A stretch of 37,619 bases of DNA from Desulfotignum sp. Lineage in GTDB: Bacteria > Desulfobacterota > Desulfobacteria > Desulfobacterales > Desulfobacteraceae. Positions 15,592 through 24,097 of this stretch are shown here, piece by piece. The position numbers were made by a program, and so were the translations under genes. The DNA lies in assembly GCA_011390615.1 (NCBI GenBank), contig JAABSB010000009.1:1-37619 (forward strand). The letters run 5' to 3'. The notes beneath the pieces were generated by a model, which was not told the origin of the DNA, made no database searches, and saw only the letters and a list, made by a program, of their open reading frames with translations. How positions within the stretch are numbered: position 1 is the first letter of the stretch; every line of letters begins with the position of its first letter.

Positions 15592-16589
15592 CTGAACCCA
15601 AAGGGCTGAAAACCGGCATCATTCTGGAAGACGAAGGCCTGATTCATTCCAACGATATTGACCGGGTTCTGGCCATCCAGGCAAATGGGACAGAAGACAA
15701 ATCCGGCAAAAACCGCCGCCTGTTCGGATCCATCCTCTGTGACCTCAATCTGCTCACACCGGTGGAAACCTACCAGGTTCTGAAAAAAAACAACAAACTC
15801 ATCAGTCTGCAGGATCGGCTGGTATCCCAGAACCTGCTGCCTGCCAGCCGGGTGGCCCAGCTTTCGGCCAGGTCCGCTGAAACCGGAATTTCATTTCTGG
15901 GGCTTTTGCTGGAAGAAAACCGGGTGCCAAAGCCGGTGATCCAGCAGATGCTTTTGGACCTGTTTCGCATTCCTCTGCGTTCCATCAGTGATATTGTTTT
16001 TTCAGAAAAAAAGCGCAAAACGCTTTCCAGTATCATACCGGCTGCCGAGGCAGGCAGGCACCAGATTATTCCGCTGGTCCTCAAGGAAGAAACCCTATTG
16101 TGCGCAATTACAGACCCGGATGCCTTATGTTTTATTGCTGAACTGGACAAAAAAATTCCCCAGTACCGGTTCACCCCGGTTTTTGTTTCATTCTCAGGAT
16201 TTTCCTGGTTTTTTAAAATACTGTACCAGAAAAGCTTTGATCCCCAAAAAACAGCAGAAAATGTACAGGAGCAGCCGGCAGAGCATGCACAGGAAAATTC
16301 AGCACAAAAAAACCGAAACCTGTCCCCTGCGCCTGACTTTTCTGTAAAAATCAGTGATCCTGTGCGTGAAAAAGATAAAATTTTACAACTGTATGAAAAA
16401 TATGAACAGGCACGGCAGCAGATGGGATGCACTGCGCAGCCCGGGCGAAAGCCGGCATTTTTACAATTTATCCAAAAGCAGCATCAGGCTGTCATCCAAA
16501 ACTACCGCTGCCGGGCTGTTGCATTTTCTTTTGAAAAACAGGGGGACCGGATAATGATCCTGGCAATTCCCGTCAAACAGGAAACTTGA
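15588..16589 (+). CDS. MshEN/GspE N-terminal-domain-like protein without ATPase domain
   Basis: This 333-residue protein resembles the N-terminal domain of type II secretion and type IV pilus ATPases (GspE-N/MshEN). It carries two consecutive repeats: RRLFGSILCDLNLLTPVETY and ISFLGLLLEENRVPKPVIQQ, each with the L-G-x-x-L pattern of MshEN half-domains. The following segment, IIPLVLKEETLLCAITDPDA, matches the end of such domains. There is no Walker A or B motif, so it cannot be an assembly ATPase. MshEN domains often bind c-di-GMP, but the conserved Arg is missing in the second repeat, so binding is uncertain. The C-terminal 130 residues are low in recognisable sequence, with a K/E/Q-rich stretch. 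It overlaps the kinase gene and is three bases from the MinD-like gene. Function is unknown. Confidence 0.65.
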   Translation: MTEPKGLKTGIILEDEGLIHSNDIDRVLAIQANGTEDKSGKNRRLFGSILCDLNLLTPVETYQVLKKNNKLISLQDRLVSQNLLPASRVAQLSARSAETGISFLGLLLEENRVPKPVIQQMLLDLFRIPLRSISDIVFSEKKRKTLSSIIPAAEAGRHQIIPLVLKEETLLCAITDPDALCFIAELDKKIPQYRFTPVFVSFSGFSWFFKILYQKSFDPQKTAENVQEQPAEHAQENSAQKNRNLSPAPDFSVKISDPVREKDKILQLYEKYEQARQQMGCTAQPGRKPAFLQFIQKQHQAVIQNYRCRAVAFSFEKQGDRIMILAIPVKQET

Positions 16590-16591
16590 CC

Positions 16592-17758
16592 ATGGCGAAC
16601 GTCATTACCATCACCAGTGGAAAAGGCGGTGTGGGAAAAACCAGCATCAGCCTGAATCTGTCTCTCTGTCTGGCATCACAGGGCCACAGGGTTTGCCTTT
16701 TTGATGCCGACCTGGGGCTGGCCAATGTCAATGTCCTCACCGGTATTTTTCCGGAACATGGTCTTGATGCGGTCCTCACCGGCGAAAAAAAACTGGAGGA
16801 TATCATGGTCCGCAATTTTCAGGGCATTGATATCATTCCCGGCAGCTCGGGGGTGGAAAAAATGGCAGACCTCACTGGCGCCGAAGCCCAGCGTCTGATC
16901 CAGGCGTTTTTGCAGATGGGCAGTTATGATTATTTTATTTTTGATACATCTGCGGGCATTTCTGCCCAGGTCATGGCATTCTGCCGTGCATCCCATCAGA
17001 TGGTTCTTGTGATCACCCCGGAACCCACATCCCTGACAGATGCCTATTCGTTGTTAAAGGTGCTTTCCAGAACTAACGTACGGGACCTGCCGCCGGTACG
17101 GGTGGTGGTCAACCAGGTGAAAACCGCAGCATCTGCCAGATCTGCCTATGCCAAGCTGAGAAAGACTGTCAAGAAATTTTTATCCCTGAAAATTACTGCC
17201 CTCGGAATTGTGGCCCGGGATGCCAATGTGCCCATTTCCGTAGTATCCCAAGTTCCTTTCACCATGCTTTTTCCCGGGTCTGCCGCATCCCGGTGCATCC
17301 GGTCTCTGGCCACGAAGCTCAAGGATGGGGCTGCCGGTGATCTTCCCATGGAAATATTCTGGGACCAGTGCCTGGAGCTGATGGGCAGCGGCAGGGCAAA
17401 AGAAACTGAAAAAAAGCCCCGGGCAGACCAGGTTGAACAGATGTTAACCACCATCGAGGCCCGCATGACGGATCTTCTGGAAGAGGTGGCATCCATCAAG
17501 CAGATCCTGATGGATGACCGTGGCAACAAGGCACCGGCCGGCAGGGAATCGGCAACAGCCCTGCCGGAACCGGCACTTGCGCCGTATCCCAAAAAAGCAT
17601 CTGTGCATAATAAAGCGCAGCAGGGGAAAAAAGAACCGGATCACTACAAAGATCCAGATCAGTACCAGGATGGAAAGCAGGACAGGCAACAGGATCTGCC
17701 TCAGCCCCCGAAACTGGTCCTGGATTTTGAATCATGGATGGCGGAACAGCTAAACTAA
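16592..17758 (+). CDS. MinD/FlhG (FleN)-like deviant Walker ATPase with C-terminal extension
   Basis: This 388-residue ParA/MinD-superfamily ATPase starts MANVITITSGKGGVGKTSIS, a deviant Walker A with signature Lys11 and P-loop Lys16. It continues VCLFDADLGLANVNVLTGI (typical FlhG/MinD switch I) and YFIFDTSAGISAQVMAFCRA (Walker B region), then VVVNQVKTAASARSAYAKL. In FlhG/FleN and MinD such ATPases dimerise on ATP and set cell-pole or division-site placement, often of flagella. The N-terminal activator helix of FlhG is absent. About 110 residues after the ATPase core form a coiled coil (VEQMLTTIEARMTDLLEEVA), then a low-complexity K/Q/D/P tail ending LVLDFESWMAEQLN. The ATG at 16592 is preceded by aggaa. 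No flagellar gene is in the window, so partner and function are unclear. Confidence 0.85.
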   Translation: MANVITITSGKGGVGKTSISLNLSLCLASQGHRVCLFDADLGLANVNVLTGIFPEHGLDAVLTGEKKLEDIMVRNFQGIDIIPGSSGVEKMADLTGAEAQRLIQAFLQMGSYDYFIFDTSAGISAQVMAFCRASHQMVLVITPEPTSLTDAYSLLKVLSRTNVRDLPPVRVVVNQVKTAASARSAYAKLRKTVKKFLSLKITALGIVARDANVPISVVSQVPFTMLFPGSAASRCIRSLATKLKDGAAGDLPMEIFWDQCLELMGSGRAKETEKKPRADQVEQMLTTIEARMTDLLEEVASIKQILMDDRGNKAPAGRESATALPEPALAPYPKKASVHNKAQQGKKEPDHYKDPDQYQDGKQDRQQDLPQPPKLVLDFESWMAEQLN

Positions 17759-18300
17759 AAAGAGCGCTCAAACAGCTCTGCCATCGCTTTTTTTGCATCA
17801 TCCGTAAGGTTCCGGGTACCGGTGCCGGAAAAATTTTTATGGGTGATGAGCGGGGTTACCTTCTGCCAATCATTATCCACCCAGGAAAACCAGTCATTGC
17901 GGTCCTGTTCATAAACAAACAAGGGACGGTTAAACAGTTTTCCAAGTTCAACACCCCAGCCTGTACCGCCTTTGACCGTCTTATCCGGCAAAATCCATCC
18001 CACCACAAAAATCTGGTACCCGTTGTTGACCATATGGAAAATAGACTGGATAACTTTCCGGATTTTATCTGCTTTGGAAAAGGAGCGTCCCATGCGGGTG
18101 GAAACGATATCCATACTGATATCTCCTTTTTTTAATTCTTCCGGGGTGAGCACCCGGATGCCGGACTGGCGGTCTGGCTTATGGCCTTCAAAGGAGAAAT
18201 TGACCTCTTTTATGCCATACTGCCCAGCCAGTCTGCCGAATTCAGCTTCCGCGCCCCGGTGACCACCACTGTAGAGCGTGAATTGCGATGCATCATTCAT
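17755..18300 (-). CDS. SLOG/YpsA-like Rossmann-fold protein of unknown function
   Basis: This 181-residue protein shows the SLOG-like (YpsA/LOG-related) pattern: an opening FTLYSGGHRGAEAEFGRLAG, a possible nucleotide-binding glycine loop; then VNFSFEGHKPDR; and FVVGWILPDKTVKGGTGWGV with the G-G-T-G-W-G loop, then ELGKLFNRPLFVYEQDRNDW. SLOG proteins bind or cleave nucleotide-derived ligands or sense nucleotide signals. The start at 18300 has aaggag seven bases upstream; the TTG at 18306 is less likely. The end overlaps the convergent MinD-like gene by three bases. Upstream lies a long hairpin. The ligand is unknown. Confidence 0.6.
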   Translation of the reverse strand: MNDASQFTLYSGGHRGAEAEFGRLAGQYGIKEVNFSFEGHKPDRQSGIRVLTPEELKKGDISMDIVSTRMGRSFSKADKIRKVIQSIFHMVNNGYQIFVVGWILPDKTVKGGTGWGVELGKLFNRPLFVYEQDRNDWFSWVDNDWQKVTPLITHKNFSGTGTRNLTDDAKKAMAELFERSF

Positions 18301-18346
18301 GAACAAACTCCTTAATTTATGGTAATTGTATTAATGGAAAAACGTA

Positions 18347-18410
18347 TGGTTGATTTTTGTTTCATGGTTTTTGGGGAAATCATATAAGAAAAACCAGCAA
18401 GAATCAACCA
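18347..18410. repeat. Long imperfect inverted repeat (hairpin) in a divergent intergenic region
   Basis: An outer stem of 14 pairs including two G-T (arms 18347-18360 and 18397-18410, outer ends TGGTTGATT and AATCAACCA), then a 4-base bulge (18361-18364), then an inner 8-bp stem (TGGTTTTT at 18365-18372, AAAAACCA at 18389-18396) enclose a 16-base loop. It sits 47 bases upstream of the SLOG-like gene start and upstream of the plus-strand dikinase promoter. It may be an operator, a leader structure or a mobile-element remnant. Confidence 0.7.
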
Positions 18411-18438
18411 AATGGTTTGCACAGGCCCAATTCTTGAG

Positions 18439-18467
18439 TTGAAAAAACCGGATCGGATTGGTATAGA
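18439..18467 (+). promoter_or_regulatory. Sigma-70-type promoter of the dikinase-GAPDH operon
   Basis: TTGAAA (18439-18444), a 17-base spacer and TATAGA (18462-18467) give a good promoter, with a predicted start near 18474 and a leader of about 43 bases before the GTG at 18517. Confidence 0.6.
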
Positions 18468-18516
18468 AAGGCAGAGAACATAATAATATTGCTTTTCATT
18501 ACCATGAGGTTATTTC

Positions 18517-21500
18517 GTGAAATCAAAAGCCCTTGAGGTGAATCTCTCCGATACCCGGGTTGACGTATCCATTGATGTGAAATACCAGCAGCTACTGAAA
18601 ATTTTTGACGGGTATGTGGGAATTTTAAACAGAATGGAGATTTTCCTCAAGGAACTCTCCCACCCCTATAAAAACTGGGAATTTATCGTCAATGAAGCCA
18701 GGCATTTTTCCCTGCATTATTTTTATCTGTACAAATCCCATGAAAAAGGGGCGGCAGCCCTGTCCATTTTTTCAGACATTTTTTTGTCAGCCTTTGAAGA
18801 CAGCGCTGAAAGACAGGTTCAGTCAGCTGCTTCAGATAACCTCATGCTTCTTCTCCACCACCTGGCCAAAGAGTCAGAAGACCGGCTGCCATTTTTTTTC
18901 ACCGTCATGGAAAAGGCTGTCAACCGGCTTCTCAAATATCAGGACAACGCATTTTTTTTCTTTGTTACCTCCTATTACCAGCCTGATAAACTGGCCAGAC
19001 TGGTGCTGGACCAGACAGCAGCCCAAGGGATTAAAGCTGAAGACAGCAAATGGGTGGCCAGCATAAACCGTCTGCTCATACGGTTTTACAAAAGCACTTT
19101 TGCCTATTGGCTGGAACAGGATGACCCGGTTGCCTGGATGCAGGAAAATATTGATGAATGGCGGCTCAATCCGGCACTTGAACAGGTGTTTCACCAGATT
19201 TCCCATGCCAGGATAACCGCCTGGCAGCAGGAGCTGGAGACCCTTTGCCGCAACCAGGATTATGCTTCATTTGACCTGACAGAAGCATTGGTCCGGCTGA
19301 CCGGATTCCGGGGGTTTGTGAATATTTTTAAAACCGTGGGACGGCAGATCTTACAACATTGTACAGATGAAACCTATGGCAGGCACCTGAAACTGACTTT
19401 TTTGTTTTATGCCATCCATGTGCCCGGGCTTTCCATGATACATAAAGACTGCCTGCACGATATCAACCAGACCTTGACCCTTCTCATCGGAGACGAGGAT
19501 TTTAAAAAAGATATCCCCATTGTCAACCAGACCTTTTCTTTGCTCAAAGAGCACAAGGGCCGTTATCCGGAAACGGTTTTAGACTGTATTCACAAAATCG
19601 GGGATGCGGTCTATAAAACCGGCAAGGTGGAATTGATCAACCATTTTATTGACAGGGCTGTGAACCATGGATTTCAGTTTCCCATGATTCAGGGTACAGG
19701 AGAAGACTGGCAGATCAAGGGAAATACCGCCCATGTGAAAAATATCCGGGTGTTTTTAAGCCTTATCAGCCAGCAGCCGAAGAAATCCAAACGCCTGCTG
19801 TCAGCCCTGATCATCTCTTTGTCCATCGGCGGGGTGTTTATCAGGGATACGGATCTGTTTCCAAGGGATATTACCCGGTTTCTCAATGCGGATATCAAAA
19901 AGGTGTACAACCTGGTCAAACAGCTGGCACGGCTGCTGCCGGCATTTTTCAATGAAATCGGTGCGGAAGGCAGCCTCAGGGATATTTCCACCCAGCTGGA
20001 TGAATCCTGCCACCGCCGGGACCGGCTCATCCATTTTCTGCGCAAGCAGTGCCATGTGGAAAGTTCCAGCCGCATTGTGGATTTTATCCAGCAGGTGATG
20101 ATTTTCTGGAAAACAGGGGATAAAAATCCGCTGCAGCCGTTTGTTCCACCGTCCATTTATGGTGAGATCCAGGCATCGGGGCGGTTTGTAGATGGTCCGG
20201 GAAAAATTCTGCGGTACCTGGAAGACAAAAAAATGCCCCATCCCAGAGATTTTCTCATGTACCGCCAGGAAGCTTTGGATAAATTTATTGAAGAGGTGGA
20301 CAATGTAACGGAACTGGACCGGCACCGGGTCCGGCTGGCCTTGCGGTTTTACCGGCTGCTCAATGAAAAATACGGCGTGGACCACCTGGAGCTCAAATCC
20401 TATCTGTCCAACTTCAAAGCCGACTATATGCCGGAACCGCGGCGGCTGGCAGCCGCCCTGGAAGAATCTGATCTGGAAACAAAAATTGAGTTTCTGCTCA
20501 ATTATATGGGCGAACTCAAGGAGATCATTCTCAGTGATAGAATCTATGAGGTCAATGAAGCCATTTACCACAAGCGCCATTTTGCCGTGGATATTCCTTC
20601 CATGTACGGCAGCTACAATGAACCCAAGTTTGATGCACTGGGGCTGACCCTGCGCATTGAAAGCATCGTCAATGTCCTGTTTGAAGATTTGATCAGCAGC
20701 ATTGATCTGCGGCTGATAACCAAACCCACTTTTGTGCGGATTTATTCCATACTCACCCTGTTTCGCAAAGCATTGAGCCTGGATGGTATTGTGTCCAACA
20801 AATTGGATATCCAGATGGAATTTTTAAAATATTCGGTGAACATCACCACCTGTTCCTTTACCCAGTATCTGGATATCTTCAAGGGATTTGTCCGTGCTGT
20901 GGCAGATATCATTAACGATTATTTTCATAATATCCATTCCGCCAACCTGCGGCAGATAGAAGCCCGTATCGGCAAAGACCAGATCCAGGAAAAATTTCTG
21001 CCCGGCAGTATTGCTGATCAGGATCACCTGGATGAAAAAATGGCAAAAAAACTGGACCAGCGGGCAGCGGACGTTTTTTTCAGGGACCGGATTGCTACCT
21101 CCCTGGGACTCCAGCAACTGGATGTTTTTTTGAACCGCATTCTGCATACCCTGTTCCGCCAGTCGGAAAAACTGTCCCAGGATGAACTGAGTGTTCTGCT
21201 CAACTATGACCCCAAATGTGCGGTCACCCCCATAGGGGATGAGCAGCTCATGAACCAGAATATCATTTTTCTGGGGAACAAGGGCTGGAATCTGATGCGG
21301 CTCAAGCATTTGGGCGTGAAAGTGCCTGACGGGTTCATCATCACCACCGAGGTGTTCCGGTGTCTGGACCTTATCGATTCCTACAGCCCGGCTGCCGTAA
21401 ACTTCAAACAACTGGTGGCAACCATGCTTTCCCGCCTTGAAAAGCAGACGGGGTTGTCCTGTGGTGATCCAGGAAAACCGCTATTGCTGTCGGTGCGCTC

Positions 21501-22734
21501 AGGCTCTTCCATTTCCCAGCCCGGAATGATGGATTCTTTTCTGAACGTGGGTATAAATGAAGAGATTGCTGCCGCCATTGCAAAAAAAACCGGCAATCCC
21601 TGGTTTGCCTGGGACAGTTACCGCCGGTTTCTTCAGCAGTACGGCATGACTTTTGGTATACACAGGGATGAATTCGACCAGATCATTGCCGTTCATAAAA
21701 AGCATGCCGGCATAGATTTCAAGCGCCATTTCACAGGCCAGCAGATGAAAGCGGTTGCCCTGGCCTATAAAAACCAGCTGCTGCTGGCCGGCATCGATAT
21801 TGTGGAATCTCCCATGGACCAATTGTTCCTGGCAATCCACAAGGTGTTTTCTTCCTGGAATTCCAACCGGGCCATTGATTACCGCAGGATCATGGGGATT
21901 TCAGATGACTGGGGAACGGCTGTCACCGTACAGTCCATGGTGTTTGGCAACCTGTCACGGCAGTCCGGCTCCGGCGTGGCCTTCAGCCACAGCCCCAAGC
22001 TGCCCGGGGATGCCATCAGGCTGTGGGGGGATTTTACCATTGGAAATCAGGGAGAAGATGTGGTGGCAGGTCTTGTGAGAACCCTTCCCATTTCAGAAAT
22101 GCAGCGGGAGCTGGAAAAGCGGGATACAAAGATCAGCCTGGAAAAGGCCTTTCCCCGGATTTATGAGCAGCTCAAAAACATTGTCCAGAACCTTATTTAT
22201 AAACGGGGATGGAACCCCCAGGAAATGGAATTTACCTTTGAAGGACCGGAACCTGAAGACCTTTTTATTCTCCAGGCCCGGGATCTTTCCCTTGGGGATC
22301 ACAAAAAGCAACCTGAGTTCATTGCAGATGAAACCTGTTTGAGAGAGGCATTTCTGGGCCAAGGCACCGGGGTTTCCGGTGGGGCCATGAGCGGCCGCAT
22401 CGTATTTACCCTTAAGGAAATTGATGCCTTCCGCCGCCAGGACCCGGATGCCCATCTGATACTGCTGCGCAACGATACCGTGCCTGACGATATTCTGGAA
22501 ATTGATGCAGCCGACGGGATATTGACTGCAAAAGGGGGATTGACATCCCATGCAGCCGTGGTGGCATACAACCTTGGCAAAACCTGTGTGGTGGGGTGTG
22601 AGAACCTGGAGTGCAGTGAAACCGAAAAAATCTGTCATCTGGCAGGCCGAAAAATGAAGGTGGGGGATTATATCAGCATTGATGGGAACAAAGGCTTTGT
22701 GTTTAAAGGAGAAATCAACGTCAACCACAATTAA
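18517..22734 (+). CDS. PPDK-like phosphotransfer protein with large unknown N-terminus and no PEP barrel
   Basis: This protein is 1405 residues, starting at GTG 18517 (gagg eight bases upstream). Residues about 1-900 are helical with no motif I recognise. From about 915 an ATP-grasp domain of the pyruvate phosphate dikinase / PEP synthase type begins: FLGNKGWNLMRLKHLGVKVP, then LLSVRSGSSISQPGMMDSFL, then SGSGVAFSHSPKLPGD. A phosphohistidine swivel domain follows, with DGILTAKGGLTSHAAVVAYN; the catalytic His is at about residue 1345. The protein ends about 60 residues later, where PPDK would continue into its ~350-residue PEP/pyruvate TIM barrel. So ATP-driven His phosphorylation is plausible, but the acceptor site must be the N-terminal part or another protein. 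It is 14 bases before an atypical GAPDH. The name PPDK would be misleading. Confidence 0.85.
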   Translation: MKSKALEVNLSDTRVDVSIDVKYQQLLKIFDGYVGILNRMEIFLKELSHPYKNWEFIVNEARHFSLHYFYLYKSHEKGAAALSIFSDIFLSAFEDSAERQVQSAASDNLMLLLHHLAKESEDRLPFFFTVMEKAVNRLLKYQDNAFFFFVTSYYQPDKLARLVLDQTAAQGIKAEDSKWVASINRLLIRFYKSTFAYWLEQDDPVAWMQENIDEWRLNPALEQVFHQISHARITAWQQELETLCRNQDYASFDLTEALVRLTGFRGFVNIFKTVGRQILQHCTDETYGRHLKLTFLFYAIHVPGLSMIHKDCLHDINQTLTLLIGDEDFKKDIPIVNQTFSLLKEHKGRYPETVLDCIHKIGDAVYKTGKVELINHFIDRAVNHGFQFPMIQGTGEDWQIKGNTAHVKNIRVFLSLISQQPKKSKRLLSALIISLSIGGVFIRDTDLFPRDITRFLNADIKKVYNLVKQLARLLPAFFNEIGAEGSLRDISTQLDESCHRRDRLIHFLRKQCHVESSSRIVDFIQQVMIFWKTGDKNPLQPFVPPSIYGEIQASGRFVDGPGKILRYLEDKKMPHPRDFLMYRQEALDKFIEEVDNVTELDRHRVRLALRFYRLLNEKYGVDHLELKSYLSNFKADYMPEPRRLAAALEESDLETKIEFLLNYMGELKEIILSDRIYEVNEAIYHKRHFAVDIPSMYGSYNEPKFDALGLTLRIESIVNVLFEDLISSIDLRLITKPTFVRIYSILTLFRKALSLDGIVSNKLDIQMEFLKYSVNITTCSFTQYLDIFKGFVRAVADIINDYFHNIHSANLRQIEARIGKDQIQEKFLPGSIADQDHLDEKMAKKLDQRAADVFFRDRIATSLGLQQLDVFLNRILHTLFRQSEKLSQDELSVLLNYDPKCAVTPIGDEQLMNQNIIFLGNKGWNLMRLKHLGVKVPDGFIITTEVFRCLDLIDSYSPAAVNFKQLVATMLSRLEKQTGLSCGDPGKPLLLSVRSGSSISQPGMMDSFLNVGINEEIAAAIAKKTGNPWFAWDSYRRFLQQYGMTFGIHRDEFDQIIAVHKKHAGIDFKRHFTGQQMKAVALAYKNQLLLAGIDIVESPMDQLFLAIHKVFSSWNSNRAIDYRRIMGISDDWGTAVTVQSMVFGNLSRQSGSGVAFSHSPKLPGDAIRLWGDFTIGNQGEDVVAGLVRTLPISEMQRELEKRDTKISLEKAFPRIYEQLKNIVQNLIYKRGWNPQEMEFTFEGPEPEDLFILQARDLSLGDHKKQPEFIADETCLREAFLGQGTGVSGGAMSGRIVFTLKEIDAFRRQDPDAHLILLRNDTVPDDILEIDAADGILTAKGGLTSHAAVVAYNLGKTCVVGCENLECSETEKICHLAGRKMKVGDYISIDGNKGFVFKGEINVNHN

Positions 22735-22748
22735 AGTTGAGGTGAATC

Positions 22749-23996
22749 ATGAATACCAACCACAGTACAATTCTGGGTATAAACGGTCTGGGGCGTATCG
22801 GCAAGCTGACTTTGTGGCACCATGCCGGACGTAAATATTTCAAAAAAATTGTCATCAACGTGGGCCGGGAAGTGGGTGGGGGGCTGTCGGATATTGTTCA
22901 TTATCTTGAACGGGACTCCACCTACGGCAGCCTGGCAGCCTTTTTGAACGGGTTCCAGGGACCGCCTGTGATCACGGATATTAACGAGGCAGATTCCAGC
23001 CTGCAAGTCAACGGCATTCCGGTAAAGATTTTACGGCAGTTCCGCAATCCCAAAGATATCGAGTGGGCACAGAACAAGGTGGATATTGTGGTGGATACAA
23101 CCGGCCAGTTTCTGGATCCCAACCAGACACCAGACAATCCATCCGGATCCATCCGGGGCCATCTGGAAGCAGGTGCGGCCAAAGTCATTGCCTCTGCCCC
23201 ATTTAAGCTGAAACAAGGGGCATCCATGCCGGAAGACAGTGTTACCACGGTAATGGGCATCAATGACAAAGACTATGACCCGGTACGTCATGCAGTGATC
23301 TCCAATGCCTCCTGCACTACCACCTGTCTGGCCCATATGATCAAGCCCTTACTGGATTATTTCGGCATTGACAGGGTTTTGTCCGCTTCCATGGCCACCG
23401 TGCATGCAGCCACCGGATCACAGCAGGTCCTGGACCGGCTCCCCAAAACCCAGGCAAAGGATCTGCGTAAAAACCGGTCCATCATGAACAATATTATACT
23501 GACCACCACCGGGGCAGCCAAAACCCTGCAGCTGGTCATTCCTGAAATGGCAACCATCGGGTTCATTGCAGAATCGGTGCGGATTCCCACTTCCACAGGT
23601 TCTTTGATCATTCTGGTTATGAATTTTCAGGAAGAATTGAACAAAAAGCCCATCCGCCGGGATCTCATCAACGAAATCTACCAGAACACTGCGCAGAACA
23701 AGGACAGCTACCTGGTCTATTCCGGTGATCAGAACGTTTCCTCTGATATCATCGGCACCCCCAGGGCTGCAGCGGTAATCGAGGGCCATGAAACCCATAC
23801 CCGCACCGGTGCCATTAATATCAATCTGGCGCATATGCGGGGTATTGACAAAGAGGTGCTGGAAACCATCCAGGACCATGTGGGCAGTATCCAGGTCACC
23901 CAGGCGGTTATCTACGGCTGGTATGACAATGAAATGGCCAGTTATGTCAACCTGCTGGGAGACCGCACAGTTTCCATTGCCGAATCTTTGGCCTGA
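22749..23996 (+). CDS. gap: Glyceraldehyde-3-phosphate dehydrogenase, divergent long form
   Basis: This 415-residue protein is about 80 longer than typical GAPDH (335). It has the Rossmann start ILGINGLGRIGKLTLWHH, the active site SNASCTTTCLAHMIKPLL with Cys189 (canonical position about 150), the His-bearing ATVHAATGSQQVLD and the C-terminal YGWYDNEMASYVNLLGD. Extra sequence lies mainly before the active Cys and in the C-terminal half. The usual N-D at the end of strand beta2, whose Asp fixes NAD preference, is replaced by N-V-G-R (VINVGREVGGG), so cofactor use may differ. It would oxidise and phosphorylate glyceraldehyde 3-phosphate or run in reverse. It is 14 bases after the PPDK-like gene, with gagg before the ATG. 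Erythrose-4-phosphate dehydrogenase is a less likely alternative. Confidence 0.88.
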   Translation: MNTNHSTILGINGLGRIGKLTLWHHAGRKYFKKIVINVGREVGGGLSDIVHYLERDSTYGSLAAFLNGFQGPPVITDINEADSSLQVNGIPVKILRQFRNPKDIEWAQNKVDIVVDTTGQFLDPNQTPDNPSGSIRGHLEAGAAKVIASAPFKLKQGASMPEDSVTTVMGINDKDYDPVRHAVISNASCTTTCLAHMIKPLLDYFGIDRVLSASMATVHAATGSQQVLDRLPKTQAKDLRKNRSIMNNIILTTTGAAKTLQLVIPEMATIGFIAESVRIPTSTGSLIILVMNFQEELNKKPIRRDLINEIYQNTAQNKDSYLVYSGDQNVSSDIIGTPRAAAVIEGHETHTRTGAININLAHMRGIDKEVLETIQDHVGSIQVTQAVIYGWYDNEMASYVNLLGDRTVSIAESLA

Positions 23997-24034
23997 TCAC
24001 CAATGTTAGATATGGGTGAGGCCTGAATCAACCC

Positions 24035-24062
24035 TTGAAATTAGCTGGATGCGTCCTATAAT
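24035..24062 (+). promoter_or_regulatory. Sigma-70-type promoter of the RND pump genes
   Basis: TTGAAA (24035-24040), a 16-base spacer and a perfect TATAAT (24057-24062) make one of the best promoters in the window. A start near 24069 leaves a leader of about 29 bases to the ATG at 24098. Confidence 0.65.
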
Positions 24063-24097
24063 TACTGTTTTTATACATCATGATAAGGATTGGTTTC

